A DNA stretch of 64,000 bases from assembly GCF_958295425.1 (NCBI RefSeq), contig NC_081149.1, positions 13,722,961 through 13,786,960 of the forward strand, read 5' to 3'. The notes under the pieces are model-generated. The model saw only the letters and a program-made list of their open reading frames with translations. It was not told the DNA's origin and did no database searches. The stretch comes from Solea solea. Lineage: Eukaryota; Chordata; Actinopteri; Pleuronectiformes; Soleidae. A program made the translations under genes and the position numbers. Position 1 is the stretch's first letter, and each line of letters begins with the position of its first letter. Of this stretch, positions 15,058 to 26,067 are shown one piece after another.

Positions 15058-18000
15058 ATGACAAGTCTCAGCAGCAAGGAGCATCTGAAGGAGGTTGAAC
15101 ATGGCGACAACATAAAGGAAGAAACGACGACTCGCTCAGCTGACTCTCTCCGCCCAGAAGACGTGTTGTGCGACTCCTGCATGGACAACCCCAGCAGGGC
15201 CTCGAAGTCCTGCCTGACCTGCCTGGTTTCTTACTGTGAGGTCCACCTCAGACCTCATCTGGAAAACGCCAAGTTTCAGAATCACCGTTTGGTGGATCCT
15301 CTCCACGACATTGAAAGTCGCACTTGTGAGCTGCACCATCTTCCTCTCAAGCGCTTCTGTCTGCTGGACAGCTGCTGTGTGTGTCTGGAGTGTGAGGTCC
15401 AAGGGCATGAAGGGCACGCGATGGCAATCATAGGCGAGGCGCGGAAGCAGATTGAGGTCTCACACATACCCATGCACACAATTAAGTCATGTGTTCAAGG
15501 GCGTTCCATTGCTTTTGGCTCCTGTAGGAAAGCTGTTGGTTACCAAAAAGTCAAGCTGTTCATTATTCCTACAGACTTTTTTGTTGTTATTTGTTACTTT
15601 TAAGTCATACATGAATAAGCCTAAGTTTTTTCTGGAATGTATAATGTTGTCCCTTTAGAGTAGTGATCTTTAACAAAAGGCCTCAGTCTCCCAGTTATTC
15701 ACTCAGTTTGGGCAGGAATGCAGGAAGTTTGTCTCTCCTCTTCAGGGAAGGTGTGAGTTCACGCCTCATGGAATTAGATAACTCTTGTTTGCCGTTTTAT
15801 CGTTATCTTGACAACTTACACTTTACACTATTAGCAACTGTTTATTTAACTGTTAAACATTGTCTTCGAAGAAAGTCACTCGCTGAGTCATGCTGAGAGG
15901 TAATGTTCCCAAATAACTTAGTCATACTCAGATGTACTGTATGTGCATTGTATTTTATTATGTCATTTGTTTCATTTCTTTGTAGAGAGCACATTCTTAC
16001 TAAGTAAACCTGCTTAAACTGAATCTCAGCCTCCGTGATGCTCTTACTGGAGTCACACACATGCCAAAGTGTTACAGAGGACCTATACCTGTCTTTTAGC
16101 TAATGTTCTTTTTCTTTGCTTTATTTGTTTTCTTGAAAGTACAAAAATATTCACTTAGAATTTGTCCTATTTTGTCCTATTTGCCCTATGTCAGCTGGGA
16201 CCAGCACCAGCGCCCCCCTCATGTGGAGGATGAAGTGGTAGAAGATGGATGCATGGATGGTTCCTTACACATTTAAAAAACCTGATGCAGCGTCTGTTTG
16301 TGGCCATTGTAGGTTGAGATACAGAGGAAAGAAGAGGAGATCAGTCAAAGTGCTTCAGCAGCCAAGAAAACGATTGAAAAGCTGCAGAACAACAGCAACT
16401 TAATAAAGGTATAGACATTCACCATCGTTCACCGTAAATGCCCGATTCCAATATGTTTTTCTCATTTCATTTTCATAGTCTCCAACTTTTCTAACCTCTC
16501 CCTATGTCTCCTTCTTCAAGTCCTCAGTGCAGGAGAGCCGTGTACTCGTTGAACAGCAGTTTGCTCGGGTGCAGGCGACTGTGACGGAGGTGATGAATGG
16601 GGCAATGGATGTGCTGGAGGGAGAGCAGAGGCAGGCCCTCCGACAGGTAGACGGCATCCAGGCACATCTGGATCAGAGGAGCACGGAGTTGATGAAAACG
16701 CTGGCTCACGTCAACAAAATGTCCAGGATCAAGTCTGACGTCGACTTCCTGCAGGTCCAAAATACAGTAAAAGTCTCAGGGCAGAACCGGCTTTGTTGTT
16801 TTTAGGTCTGTCAAATTCTGTGATCGTTTGGATTGCGATGATGTGACGGAAAGCTGGTCCTGCACAGTATAAAACCAAGCTGATGAGTTTAAGTTAGGGA
16901 TGTCCCTATACCACTTTTTTTGTGTCCGATACCGATACCGATATCAACAACTCAAGCATCTACCGATACCGATATTATTTTAGACCATTTATGAACTGTG
17001 CTGAGTCATTTCAAAGACATAATTCCCCAACTGTGTAACAAATATTGTTCTCCCAAAAAGAAGAAATGAACAGCCCAAACATGACTCAGCTAAAATGGTT
17101 TTGCTGATATGTATTTATATTTTTACAGCCTCCGCATAGTGAAGCATGCGATACATAGGATCTTTGGACTGAATCGGATTTTACATTTTTATCTCTCCGA
17201 CATCCGATCCAGTGATTTTGCCCCGTATTGGACCGATACAGATTCCCATCCCTAGTTTAAATGTTATTTTAAAACAGCATACATGTTTCCAGTATGTTCC
17301 AATAAAGGGATTGAGAAAGAATTATAATGTAAAAAGTTAAAAGGACCTTTGCACATTTTACTGCATGACTGTAGATGAATGTAAGTAACATGTAAGCCAC
17401 TGTAAAAGGAGTCATGGACTTTGGTGGAACCTATATCATATGATCTGCCACTCGATGAGAAAAGAGTTTGTTTGATGTGTCTATATTGACAGTGTAAACA
17501 CAGGGGAGGGGTTTCCCCTTATTTCACAAGAGTTCTAGGATAGCGACGTCACTTCACACCATGACACCTGATACATTACCTGGATTTGTTACATGCTTTG
17601 CTTTTATTTGTTGTAGGAATACTCCGAGTGGAAGAAAGGAGTGGCAGACACAGGTCTGCCCAGTGTGTACATCAACTGCATGGACCGTTTAACCTCTTAC
17701 GTTCATGTATTGACTGATGCTACGCAGGAGCTGTGTGATCTGATTCTCTCTTCCTACAGAGACAAACTGACCATGTTTTGTGAATGTGGTGAGTGTTTAA
17801 TTGGCTGTTTTTTTTCCCCCCACCATGTTAGAGAAATAGCGATGTGTGTCTGCTTGTGGGATCCTGTTGAGCCTTGATGCATGGATTGTCATGACGTGAA
17901 CATGCATTTCCCCCCAGATAAATGAAACGTAATGACTTTAGTGAGCCTGTGACCTTTCTCAGCGAGTCCCACGGCCATGCAATGTGATAAAGACGTTCCC

Positions 18001-18928
18001 CTCGGGATTGATTCTACTCACTTTGATTGGCTCTTGGTTTTTTCACGTAGGCCCACCATCAATTCAAGTGCCTGTAAAACAAATTGCATGCTCGCCCTCA
18101 GCTCTTCATGTTTAGCTCAAAGCTAATTCACACAGCTCAGTGTTTGAATGCAGTTATTAATTGTGTTATCATCAAATATTCAGTACATTGCAGAACACCT
18201 CACGAATAACCTCTCCAAAACTAGGCCCTAAATCCCTGAAGCCAGAATCCGAATCGTCACCCTCGGCCGAGCCTGAGACCAGAGGAGACTTTTTAAAATG
18301 TAAATACACTGATATGTGACACTGATTCAAACTTCTTAATTTTGCCACGTGATTTGTCATCATATGCAGCCTGCTTTCCATCTGCCTTGTAGATGCAAGG
18401 AGTTTGACTTTTGACCCAGACACCACCCATCACTTCCTGCGTATAACAGAGGACAAGAGAAAGCTCACCAACACCAGCCCCTGGCAGCACAGCTACCCAG
18501 AACACCCTGGTCGCTTTGAGTACTGGCGGCAAGCAATGTCTTCACAGAGTGTTTACTTGGGGAGGCATTACATTGAAGCAGACCTGAGTGGGGAGGGAGC
18601 TTATGTAGGAGTCACATACAAGAGCATCGATCGCAAGGGTGAGGAGAGCAACTGTTGCATCACAGGAAATGACTTTTCTTGGTGTGTGGGAAGGAACAGT
18701 CAAGGCTTCTTTGTCTGGCACGCTGGTGTGGAAACGCCTGTGGATGTGGGAAATGTCAGTCGAATCGGCTTATATGTTGACTTTCACCGAGGCTCTGTGT
18801 CTTTCTACGATGTAACCGATGTAATGACACTGCTCCACAAATACCAGGCTGATTTCATTGAGCCCTTATATCTTGCTGTCTGGCTGTCAAAGAATGACAA
18901 TGTAGTTGCTCTGGTTGACACAAAATGA
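15058..18928 (+). CDS. trim16: TRIM16-like B-box/coiled-coil/SPRY protein without RING
   Basis: Cytoplasmic tripartite-motif protein. TRIM16 lacks a RING but has E3 activity and links galectin-3 and autophagy in mammals. Six exons: 15058-15456, 16313-16408, 16521-16754, 17617-17788, 18225-18299 and 18393-18928, total 504 codons (503 aa). The 96- and 234-bp exons are the classic TRIM coiled-coil exons. Zinc-binding residues of B-box 1 are about C38, C41, C52, C55, C60, H63, H67 and H76; B-box 2 begins at C90-x2-H93. The coiled coil is roughly 133-250, and PRY-SPRY starts near residue 326 (LTFDPDT, WQHSYPEHPGRFEYW, FSWCVGRNSQGFFVWH, IGLYVDF). The 75-bp exon was found by phase and gives a typical TRIM linker ending ETRGDFLKY. 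The exon 1 donor reads GAG|GTCTCA, weaker than the others. Adjacency of TVP23 and TRIM16 is also seen in human 17p, supporting the name. Confidence 0.85.
16190..16262 (+). mobile_element. Retrotransposon 3' tail in trim16 intron 1
   Basis: CCCTCATGTGGAGGATGAAG, then GTGGTAGAAGATGGATGCATGG, is a degenerate copy of the percomorph LINE tail (CATGTGGAGGATAAAGCGGT type) also found at about 8630 and, inverted, at 9150. Confidence 0.6.
16895..17254. mobile_element. Non-autonomous hAT-like element (360 bp) in a trim16 intron
   Basis: The ends TAGGGATG and CATCCCTA are inverted repeats. The flanks GTTTAAGT (16887-16894) and GTTTAAAT (17255-17262) agree at 7 of 8 bases, an 8-bp target duplication. The interior carries repeated CCGATACCGATA motifs and CCGATCC near the right end, a pattern well known in fish hAT-derived MITEs. 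No transposase frame. Confidence 0.8.
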
Positions 18929-18947
18929 TATATAATAATTATAACAT

Positions 18948-18953
18948 AATAAA
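18948..18953 (+). terminator. trim16 poly(A) signal
   Basis: AATAAA 20 bases after the trim16 stop codon. It is the only close candidate and implies a very short 3'UTR. Confidence 0.5.
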
Positions 18954-19028
18954 TACATCCAAATATGTAATTCACCAGGTCCCACCACTGTGTGTTTGAA
19001 TAGACAGCAAACCAGTGCACTGTAAATC

Positions 19029-19034
19029 TTTATT
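19029..19034 (-). terminator. amn poly(A) signal
   Basis: AATAAA on the minus strand, about 340 bases past the amn stop. It faces the trim16 poly(A) signal, so the two genes converge with less than 100 bases between their cleavage regions. Confidence 0.5.
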
Positions 19035-19370
19035 GAGCTTACATAACAATGTTCAGGGAAGATTCAGTTTACTCCCATCTAGTGGTGACTCGACAACATC
19101 AGCACAAAACGCCGGTGCAGCAGTAGGTGTGTTAGGAATTTACTGCAGTTGTAACTTCACTGCTCTTAAATGTGACATTAATGATGGGAAAGGTACACTT
19201 ATTTTATTTGTCTTACAAGTTCCTTCAGTTATTATGACTGTCAGCATATGTGTATTTTTAATCACATTTCTGAATTATTACATTATAAAGATGAACGCGG
19301 ATTTATTGGTGTGGAGGGTGTGTAAAAAATCATCATGTTGGAAATCATTAACATCAAGTTGATTGCAGCT

Positions 19371-20774
19371 TCAGCCGTTAAAATCCGTTTCATTCTCATC
19401 ATAAACTGGATTTACAAAGTACACACCACCTGTCTGAGTAATGGAAATTGAATTATGCAGACCGGGAATATTAGGCAGCGTGTTGAGGTTGTCAAACATT
19501 GGGTTAGCAAATCCTTGGTCAAGAGGGCCACCAAGTTCCCCAATATCACTATTTCTCTTAAAGCTGCTCAGAGAAAGCCTCGCTGACGGCATTTGAATAA
19601 CACCCCTGCGAACCAGGGCAACCGCGATGAGAATGAACGCAATAATCATTAAAACTCCTAGCACAACTCCGACCACCATTCCTACACTGCCTGCAGACTG
19701 GTCGCTGCTGTTGCCGGAGGAGGCTTGAAATTCAACCTCAGTGATTCCAAGGTGGGAGCCATGAGAGCGAACATCCTTCACTATGTCCCAGGCCAGAGCC
19801 TCTGCCTGTGTACCGTCCCCTCCATCCAGAATAGTCACCTGGATCTCAGGTGAGGCACCGAATGGAAATATCACCAGCAAACGTTGTGACCTGGACACTT
19901 TAGAAATGCCCAGCTGGATGGATTTGTACTGTGGCAAGATAAGAAAAAGGTTATGGATCCGTTGCCTGTAAGTCTGCATGTTGAACCCGCCGGCGTAATG
20001 GACGGTGACGATGACGCCGCACACCTCACAGCAGTGTCCAACGGGGCTGAGAGGCATCTTACAGTTCAAAGCAGCACATTTGACACTGCCACAGATCCGC
20101 TCGTGGTTTACAGAGTTCCCACACTCGCAGCCAGAAGGGTCCCCACAGCCTGGATTCCCAACAGTGACCGCAGAAGATCCATGAAACTGGAGCCGACCTG
20201 TGCGTGAGCTGAGATACTGTGAAAACTCAGATCCACTGTCAAACTTCTTCCCAAGCACAGACACAGATTTCACAGGAATGCTGGACTGACTGGAGCTGGT
20301 GTCCACTTTAAAGGACGAAAGAGCATTAAAAACCACATCATCATACTGGCAAGGGACTCTCTCTTCGTGGACTGAGAACAGGACATTTCCACGCTGCAGA
20401 TCATCCAGTGTTGCAGCTCCCTGCCAGAGAGCTGGATCAAACCACTGCAGAGAGTCGGAGTCTTTGAATTTGGTTGCGACACCTTGTCCACAGCCTGGAT
20501 CTTGTCCTGGCAATACAAAAAATCCAGCTCCCGAATTCAGGATGAACTCCCCATCGACTGGCAACCGCATCTCCTTCACGGCGTGCAGAGTCTCCACAAA
20601 CACAGACACTTTTCTTTGGGCTGAAAACTGAGCGATGTCATTGCCACACGGAACCGCTCCTTTGTCCCAGTTGGTCTTATTCTCATAGTTGGTGTCAGGG
20701 ATCCACTGCTTGTACAGGGCATTCGCTGCCCCGACAAGACAGAGGAGAAGGAGCATGTGCGGTGTTTTCAGCAT
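19371..20774 (-). CDS. amn: Amnionless, intronless copy (cubilin co-receptor)
   Basis: Type I membrane protein that escorts cubilin to the apical surface and drives its endocytosis (cubam receptor: vitamin B12-intrinsic factor in gut, proteins in kidney). A single uninterrupted frame gives 467 aa, full length for the family (human 453), whereas mammalian AMN has about a dozen exons. Features: signal peptide about 1-19 (LLLLCLVGAANA), mature start YKQWIPDTNYENKTNWDKG, SLQWFDPALWQG, VPCQYDDVVF, GRLQFHGSSAVTVG, the cysteine-rich CGDPSGCECGN to GHCCEVCG region, and a membrane helix at about 363-388 (VVGVVLGVLMIIAFILIAVA). The tail carries two FxNPx[FY] endocytic signals, FANPMF near 424 and FVNPVY near 455. 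No frameshift or premature stop, so likely functional. Absence of introns in a neighbourhood not shared with human AMN suggests a retroposed copy or intron loss. Confidence 0.95.
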   Translation of the reverse strand: MLKTPHMLLLLCLVGAANALYKQWIPDTNYENKTNWDKGAVPCGNDIAQFSAQRKVSVFVETLHAVKEMRLPVDGEFILNSGAGFFVLPGQDPGCGQGVATKFKDSDSLQWFDPALWQGAATLDDLQRGNVLFSVHEERVPCQYDDVVFNALSSFKVDTSSSQSSIPVKSVSVLGKKFDSGSEFSQYLSSRTGRLQFHGSSAVTVGNPGCGDPSGCECGNSVNHERICGSVKCAALNCKMPLSPVGHCCEVCGVIVTVHYAGGFNMQTYRQRIHNLFLILPQYKSIQLGISKVSRSQRLLVIFPFGASPEIQVTILDGGDGTQAEALAWDIVKDVRSHGSHLGITEVEFQASSGNSSDQSAGSVGMVVGVVLGVLMIIAFILIAVALVRRGVIQMPSARLSLSSFKRNSDIGELGGPLDQGFANPMFDNLNTLPNIPGLHNSISITQTGGVYFVNPVYDENETDFNG

Positions 20775-21550
20775 CCTGAATATTTGTGACAGACCAACAG
20801 AACATTCAGTGACCTTTGCTGTCCAACCTTGTGACTAACACCAGTGCACGTAAACTCAAAAATGCTGAAGCAGGTGACATGTTAAAGATTAACATCTCCT
20901 GCAATAACTGACCTGCTTCAAGACATTTCTTTATCCTGACATTGTTCTCTCATTATTTGTCCACATAAGAATATCCCTTCAAAATGTGTCAATAATCTAA
21001 TTAGATGATTCAGGCCAGAAACTATGAACATTACAGTTTTAATTCAACGTTCAAACCGTAAAGGCCTGCGGACAAACTTGTCTTCCACTTTGAAATCAGC
21101 CTGGACACATTTTACAGCATGTTTTATACATAGATACAGAATCAGAAAATCTCTGAATCAAATTGTGCATGCATTTCATGTCATTTTAGATCCTGATGAA
21201 ATTAAAATCTTTACAATTTAAACGTATAAATGCAATTATACATATAAATATATGCCTGGACATCTAGTTAATATGATCATACTGCAGAGCAAGCAGAGTA
21301 ACCAAGTCCAAAGTAACTTTGTTTTTTTCACAGTGAGGCGTAACAGGTGCCAACAACCAATCAGCCTAAACTGACAACACCTGCACGTCTCCACTGAGGA
21401 AGCTGTGTGATTATTAGAGCTGTGCAAGTGCAGGGGCTTTTCATGCCTTAGCTCTCTGTGCATCTCCCTTTTTATCCAAATCCTAAAGTGTCCTAAAAGA
21501 TTGACCTCTGATGCTGTGTGTGTGATATCGGCCCTCTCCATTTTGGCATC
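20775..21550. other. Intergenic between divergent amn and otop3
   Basis: Should contain both 5' regions. I see no TATA box at the expected distance from either ATG and no coding frame with family support. AT-rich in the middle. Confidence 0.5.
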
Positions 21551-21809
21551 ATGAGAACTGCCGCTCAGCAGATATTCCAGACCTGCAACAAGCTTTTCTC
21601 CAGGTAAATCTAAGTGTGTTTACGCAACAGTGTGCACGTCCTGTCTTCTGCTCTCAGACTACCTGTAGTTTGAAATGCGATAATGCGTCATTTTGTTTCC
21701 ACTGATGGGTGGATGTCACGTTATGCAATTGCATATTCGTATCACCCAGGAAATGTTTCCGTGTTCCCATAATAGTTTTGACCTATGTGTGTGTGTGTGT
21801 GTGTGTATA

Positions 21810-21854
<45 letters not shown>

Positions 21855-21867
21855 ATGTGTGTGTGTG

Positions 21868-21920
<53 letters not shown>

Positions 21921-24677
21921 ATCTCATAGCCCATTATCATATAAAGTAAAAGTTTAATTATAATAGTGTTGGAAAGGTAATCAATTTGGTTGTCAACTAA
22001 GGTCAATTGCCACCTTTTCTGATAATCATTTCATCTTTTTTTCCTCTTTTAAAAAGCTCTCAGAAGCACAGTATACTGTGAATTATTATTAAATTAAATA
22101 TCACAGATCAACATTTTTACAACTAATCTAATCAACAGATTAGATCAATTATCCTCAATTGGAATTAAGAATGTATGCAATTCTCATCTGGTTACCACCA
22201 GTTTAGGATTATTCCTGTTTCACTCACAGAAAGCAACTAAATGACATTTGTCCTTTTTACAGAAAAACACCTAATTCTGTCCTGGAGGCCCATCCATCAA
22301 ACATAGAAGCAGCAGCACATCTGGACAACATCCAACACATTTCCAGCCCCTCCAATCCTCCCAGCGTGGGGGCTTCGAGGCAGCACGTCCACCACGTGGA
22401 TGCTGTGATGGAGAGGGCCCACCACGGTGGTGGATGGCTTCTGTCTGGCATCATCTGCATGAACATCCTGATTCTGGGCTGTTCTTTTGTCGCAGGCAAC
22501 GCCATGAGTGGCATCATTACGTCAGTGCACCTGCAAATCTTCCTCATTGTTCTCATCCTCCTCACAATGCTGTGGATGCTCTATTACATCGTCTTCACGT
22601 CTCGAAAGGATCAAGCGGCCGTGTTCCAAGATAGCCATGCGGGGCCCGTGTGGCTCAGGGGTGAGCTCTCTCACACATAGTTTGAGCATGCATCTTTTCA
22701 AGGCATAATTGTGTTTTGGTTTTTGCAGTGGGACTCGTGCTGTTTGGCCTGCTCAGTCTACTCATGGACTGCTTCAAGGTTGTCAACTACGTGGGTTACC
22801 TTCACTGTGACTCGGCTGTTAAAGTTGCCTTCCCTGTCGTGCAAGCTGTATTTCTGTTTCTGCAGGTTATTATGCTTGTGTAACTCACCGACGTGTCACC
22901 GTACCTGCACTTAGGACAAAAACTTAATAAAATGTCTTTTTTGTCAGACCTACTTCCTGTGCAGGCATGCAAAGGACTGTGTGCAGCTACACACAAACTT
23001 TACAAGGTAAATGCCTCATTTTAATCAACTCTTTACTTCTGTGTTAAATTCACCGATTTAGCTTTGTATTACTAGAATAGGGGTAGTATTTTTGAAAAAT
23101 TGTGCTAACTAACCTCGAGAAATGTCTTCATTCTTTTTTCTGTTACGTGCCCACCAGCCACACTTTTTAGACCCACTTGTAGGGGGATGGGACCTCATTC
23201 CCAGAATGTAAACAGTGTCAGCCATCTTTGCTAACGGCTAACAGGACCATGTGTCACTGGTGGGCACATGACAAAGAAAAGAATGAAGATATTTCCCAAC
23301 TGAGGTTGGGAAGCACAATTTTTCAAAAATACACTACCCCTATTCTAGTAATACAAAGTTAAATGCTAATAGGTCAAGTATTCCTTTTAATCCTGCAGGA
23401 CAAGCTCACTGTTTCTACTCTTTCAGGTGTGGACTTACTCTCACACTTTCAACTAACCTGGTGTTGTGGATGGCAGCCGTGACGGAGGAATCAATTCACC
23501 AAACTGATGTTCCGGATTTTAATACGAGTGTCTCCCACAAGATGTACAGAGGTATGTCCTTTCTAAAGTGGTGCATTCATGGTCACTGTTGCAGAAAAAG
23601 GACTTGAAACTGCTATCCCCATTTCAGCCAGCTATGGTAATAAGCAGTGTCAATGCAGCCACTCTGTGTGCGACACCTTCAAAGAGGCCTTCTACTACCT
23701 GTACCCCTTCAACATCGAGTACAGCCTCTTCGCCTCAGCCATGGCCTACGTCATGTGGAAAAACGTGGGCCGACTCGTGGAGGATCACAGCCACAACAAA
23801 ATCAAGTTTCGTCCCAAGGATGTGTGCGTTGGACCCGTGACGGGAACACTAGTGGTGTTGGCGGGACTGATCACGTTCATCATGTATGAGATGTATATCC
23901 TACAGGAGGACGGGGAGAAGAGGGACGAGGCCTTACTGATTCATTTCATCTCAAATATAGTGATAGTGAGCCTGATGTCCATCTATGCTGTGGTTGGCTG
24001 CATCGTCTACAGGCTGGACTGCAGGGAGCACGTATCCGAGAAAAACCCCACTCGTACTTTGGACATGGGGCTGCTGGTGGGAGCCTCAATGGGACAGTTC
24101 ATTATCAGCTACTTCACTATCGTGGCAGTGGTGGCAACAGGAGCCAGTGGTTACCTGAACGCCCTCAACCTGGCCTGGGCTGTGCTGATCGTGCTTCAGC
24201 TCGGCCTTCAGAACTACTTCATCATCGAGGGCTTGCATCGGGAGCCCTTCCACGTGATGCAGGAAGCGGCTCTGCACACGAACGCTCATGCCTTACAAGA
24301 ACAAGCCGAGATGAGCGTTGTGATGGAGACCAGTAAGACCAACTACTTCCTGAATGGTGTTGATGAGCTGAGCTGGAAGAGAAAAATCCTGAAGGAAGTG
24401 TGTGCCTTTCTGCTGCTTTCGAACATCATTGTGAGTAATATTTGTTTTTATTTATAACTAAAACTACTGTACAACAGACGCCGATTTACTGTCTTTCTCT
24501 TTACAGCTGTGGATCATGCCTGCATTTGGTGCTCGTCCCCAGTTTGATCATCCCATGGAGATAAAATTCTACAAATTCACAATGTGGGCAGCTATTGTGA
24601 ATGTTGGACTACCTTTTGGAATCTTCTACCGCATGCATTCAGTTGCGAGTCTCTTTGAGGTCTACTTAACCTCTTAG
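21551..24677 (+). CDS. otop3: Otopetrin proton channel, otop3 by synteny
   Basis: Second otopetrin, a predicted 12-segment proton channel. Seven exons: 21551-21603, 22263-22660, 22729-22865, 22948-23006, 23427-23551, 23628-24430 and 24507-24677. They sum to 582 codons (581 aa), all GT-AG. Membrane and signature blocks match the paralogue at 3060: GGWLLSGIICMNILILG, DSHAGPVWLR, NYVGYLHCDSA, CQCSHSVCDTF, LYPFNIEYSLFASAMAYVM, LDMGLLVGASMGQFIISYF, NYFIIEGLHREP, LWIMPAFGARPQFDH and FGIFYRMHSVASLFEVYL. Three exons have exactly the same length as in the paralogue; the exon before the long one is 18 bp shorter (125 against 143). It has an extra 5' coding exon (MRTAAQQIFQTCNKLFS). It converges on hid1, as human OTOP3 does, hence the name; the 2/3 label is inference. 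Poly(A) signals AATAAA near 24763-24772. Confidence 0.93.
21786..21920. repeat. Compound (GT)n-(AT)n microsatellite
   Basis: About 80 bases of GT with TATG interruptions run into about 45 bases of pure AT, in the first intron of otop3. The overlapping Val-Cys and Tyr-Ile open frames come only from this repeat. Confidence 0.95.
23060..23359. mobile_element. Foldback MITE with ~100-bp inverted arms in an otop3 intron
   Basis: The left arm starting TTTGTATTACTAGAATAGGG (23063) is the inverse of the right arm ending near 23357, with near-perfect pairing over the first 45 bases. Weaker pairing continues to the GTGCCCACCAG / CTGGTGGGCAC pair (about 23147 and 23257). The loop of ~100 bases has no open frame. 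TTAA adjoins the right end (23358-23361) but not clearly the left, so the superfamily is not settled. It could form a long hairpin in the otop3 pre-mRNA. Confidence 0.75.
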
Positions 24678-26067
24678 TTGAACTTGTCTCGACTTTGAAT
24701 TTTGGTAGTAAATTTATCATTTAATTTAACTTATAATTAATACATTTTTAATTTTTAAAAAAAATAAATAAAATTGCTGTGAATTTGCTTTTGTTGTACT
24801 GGAGTCTTAATACGTTCCAGATTATATTTGATTTGCATACAATATGTACAGAATTTGATCCAAATCTGGTGTTGTAGTGGTGTACTTTATACAAATGAGT
24901 GGCTTTCAGGCAGTAAGTCCCAACATCTATTGTAATTCCTGCAATAGCTTGTGAAATGTTACATCCAAGTATTTATCACAATTCTGTGTCTGAACGTTCC
25001 TCAAGATTTGCTCTGTGATCTGTTTTGATATCTAGGTTGAAATTAACTTTTATAATGCCAAAATTAAAAGCTAAAATCCATGTTACACCCTGTACAATTT
25101 GAAGGTTGTATATTGCTGCACATATTTATGTGAAAATAAGTTGTTTTTTTTTGTTTTTTTTTCCATTTTCATGGTGTAAAGCCTAGGGAGGGACATGACT
25201 GAAATACTAGTGGTCAAGGTTTAAAAGCACATTTTATACATGTTAGCATGGCTATGCTACGACCTGTGGGTGAAGTAAATGGCTCACAGTAGCTGTTCAA
25301 TTATGCATGTGTGCTCTCACCAACAGTGTTAAATGGTGATTCTGAAGCATTTCTACTGCTTGGGACTTCCACAGAGAGTGGGATTTTCCATTACATCACA
25401 GATGTGACAAATGATACAAAACGTCTCAGATGCTTATCAATATATATTTTCAGGAAATTACAGTTTTCAACATTGAGCATATTCAGCCAGTTCTAAACAT
25501 AAACCTTTGTCATATACATAAAAACATTTGTATTGTCTCCAAAATCCAGTTACAATTTCACGTAAACTAAAACCATAACAATACTTTAATTTTTTTTTTT
25601 TAAAGAGTGCATGTTCACTTTAAAGCATGGCAAGTACAACATTTAATACCAATATTCTGCTGTCCAAGATGCGTATGTTACAAGCCTCTGTTGGAAAGCA
25701 CAACATTGTCTATAGTTTTGACTCTAAAAAGTTAAAATGATATTTCCTTTGTCAGGACTATGAAGAAAGAGCCTTGTCTTTCAGCAAATGCCTCAATCAT
25801 CTCGGTGATTTGACAGACATTCTGTGGTCTTGAGGTCTGAAGAAATGTATTTTATTTTTATGAGCAAAATGAATTCAGTCAGCTGTCCTTACACTGAGCC
25901 TCGTCTCCGCTCATCTGAACAACTCTTCTACCCAAGTGAGCAAGCGTTATGCAGAAAAACGTTACAGTGGCTAGTTGAACACAGTGAGGTTTACTTGGAA
26001 ACCAGCAGGTGATGAAAGGAAGAGGAGACCTGGTGCTGAACGGGCACACGCAGGTTTTTAAGTCTGC
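24678..26067. other. Convergent 3' flanks of otop3 and hid1
   Basis: The otop3 3'UTR ends near the AATAAA cluster at 24763-24772. The hid1 3'UTR probably extends leftward to a minus-strand AATAAA near 25851. The part between is AT-rich with homopolymer T runs and no supported gene. Confidence 0.5.

Noticed and set aside
21693..22006. Val-Cys and Tyr-Ile repeat proteins on both strands
   Set aside because: They are translations of the GT/AT microsatellite only.
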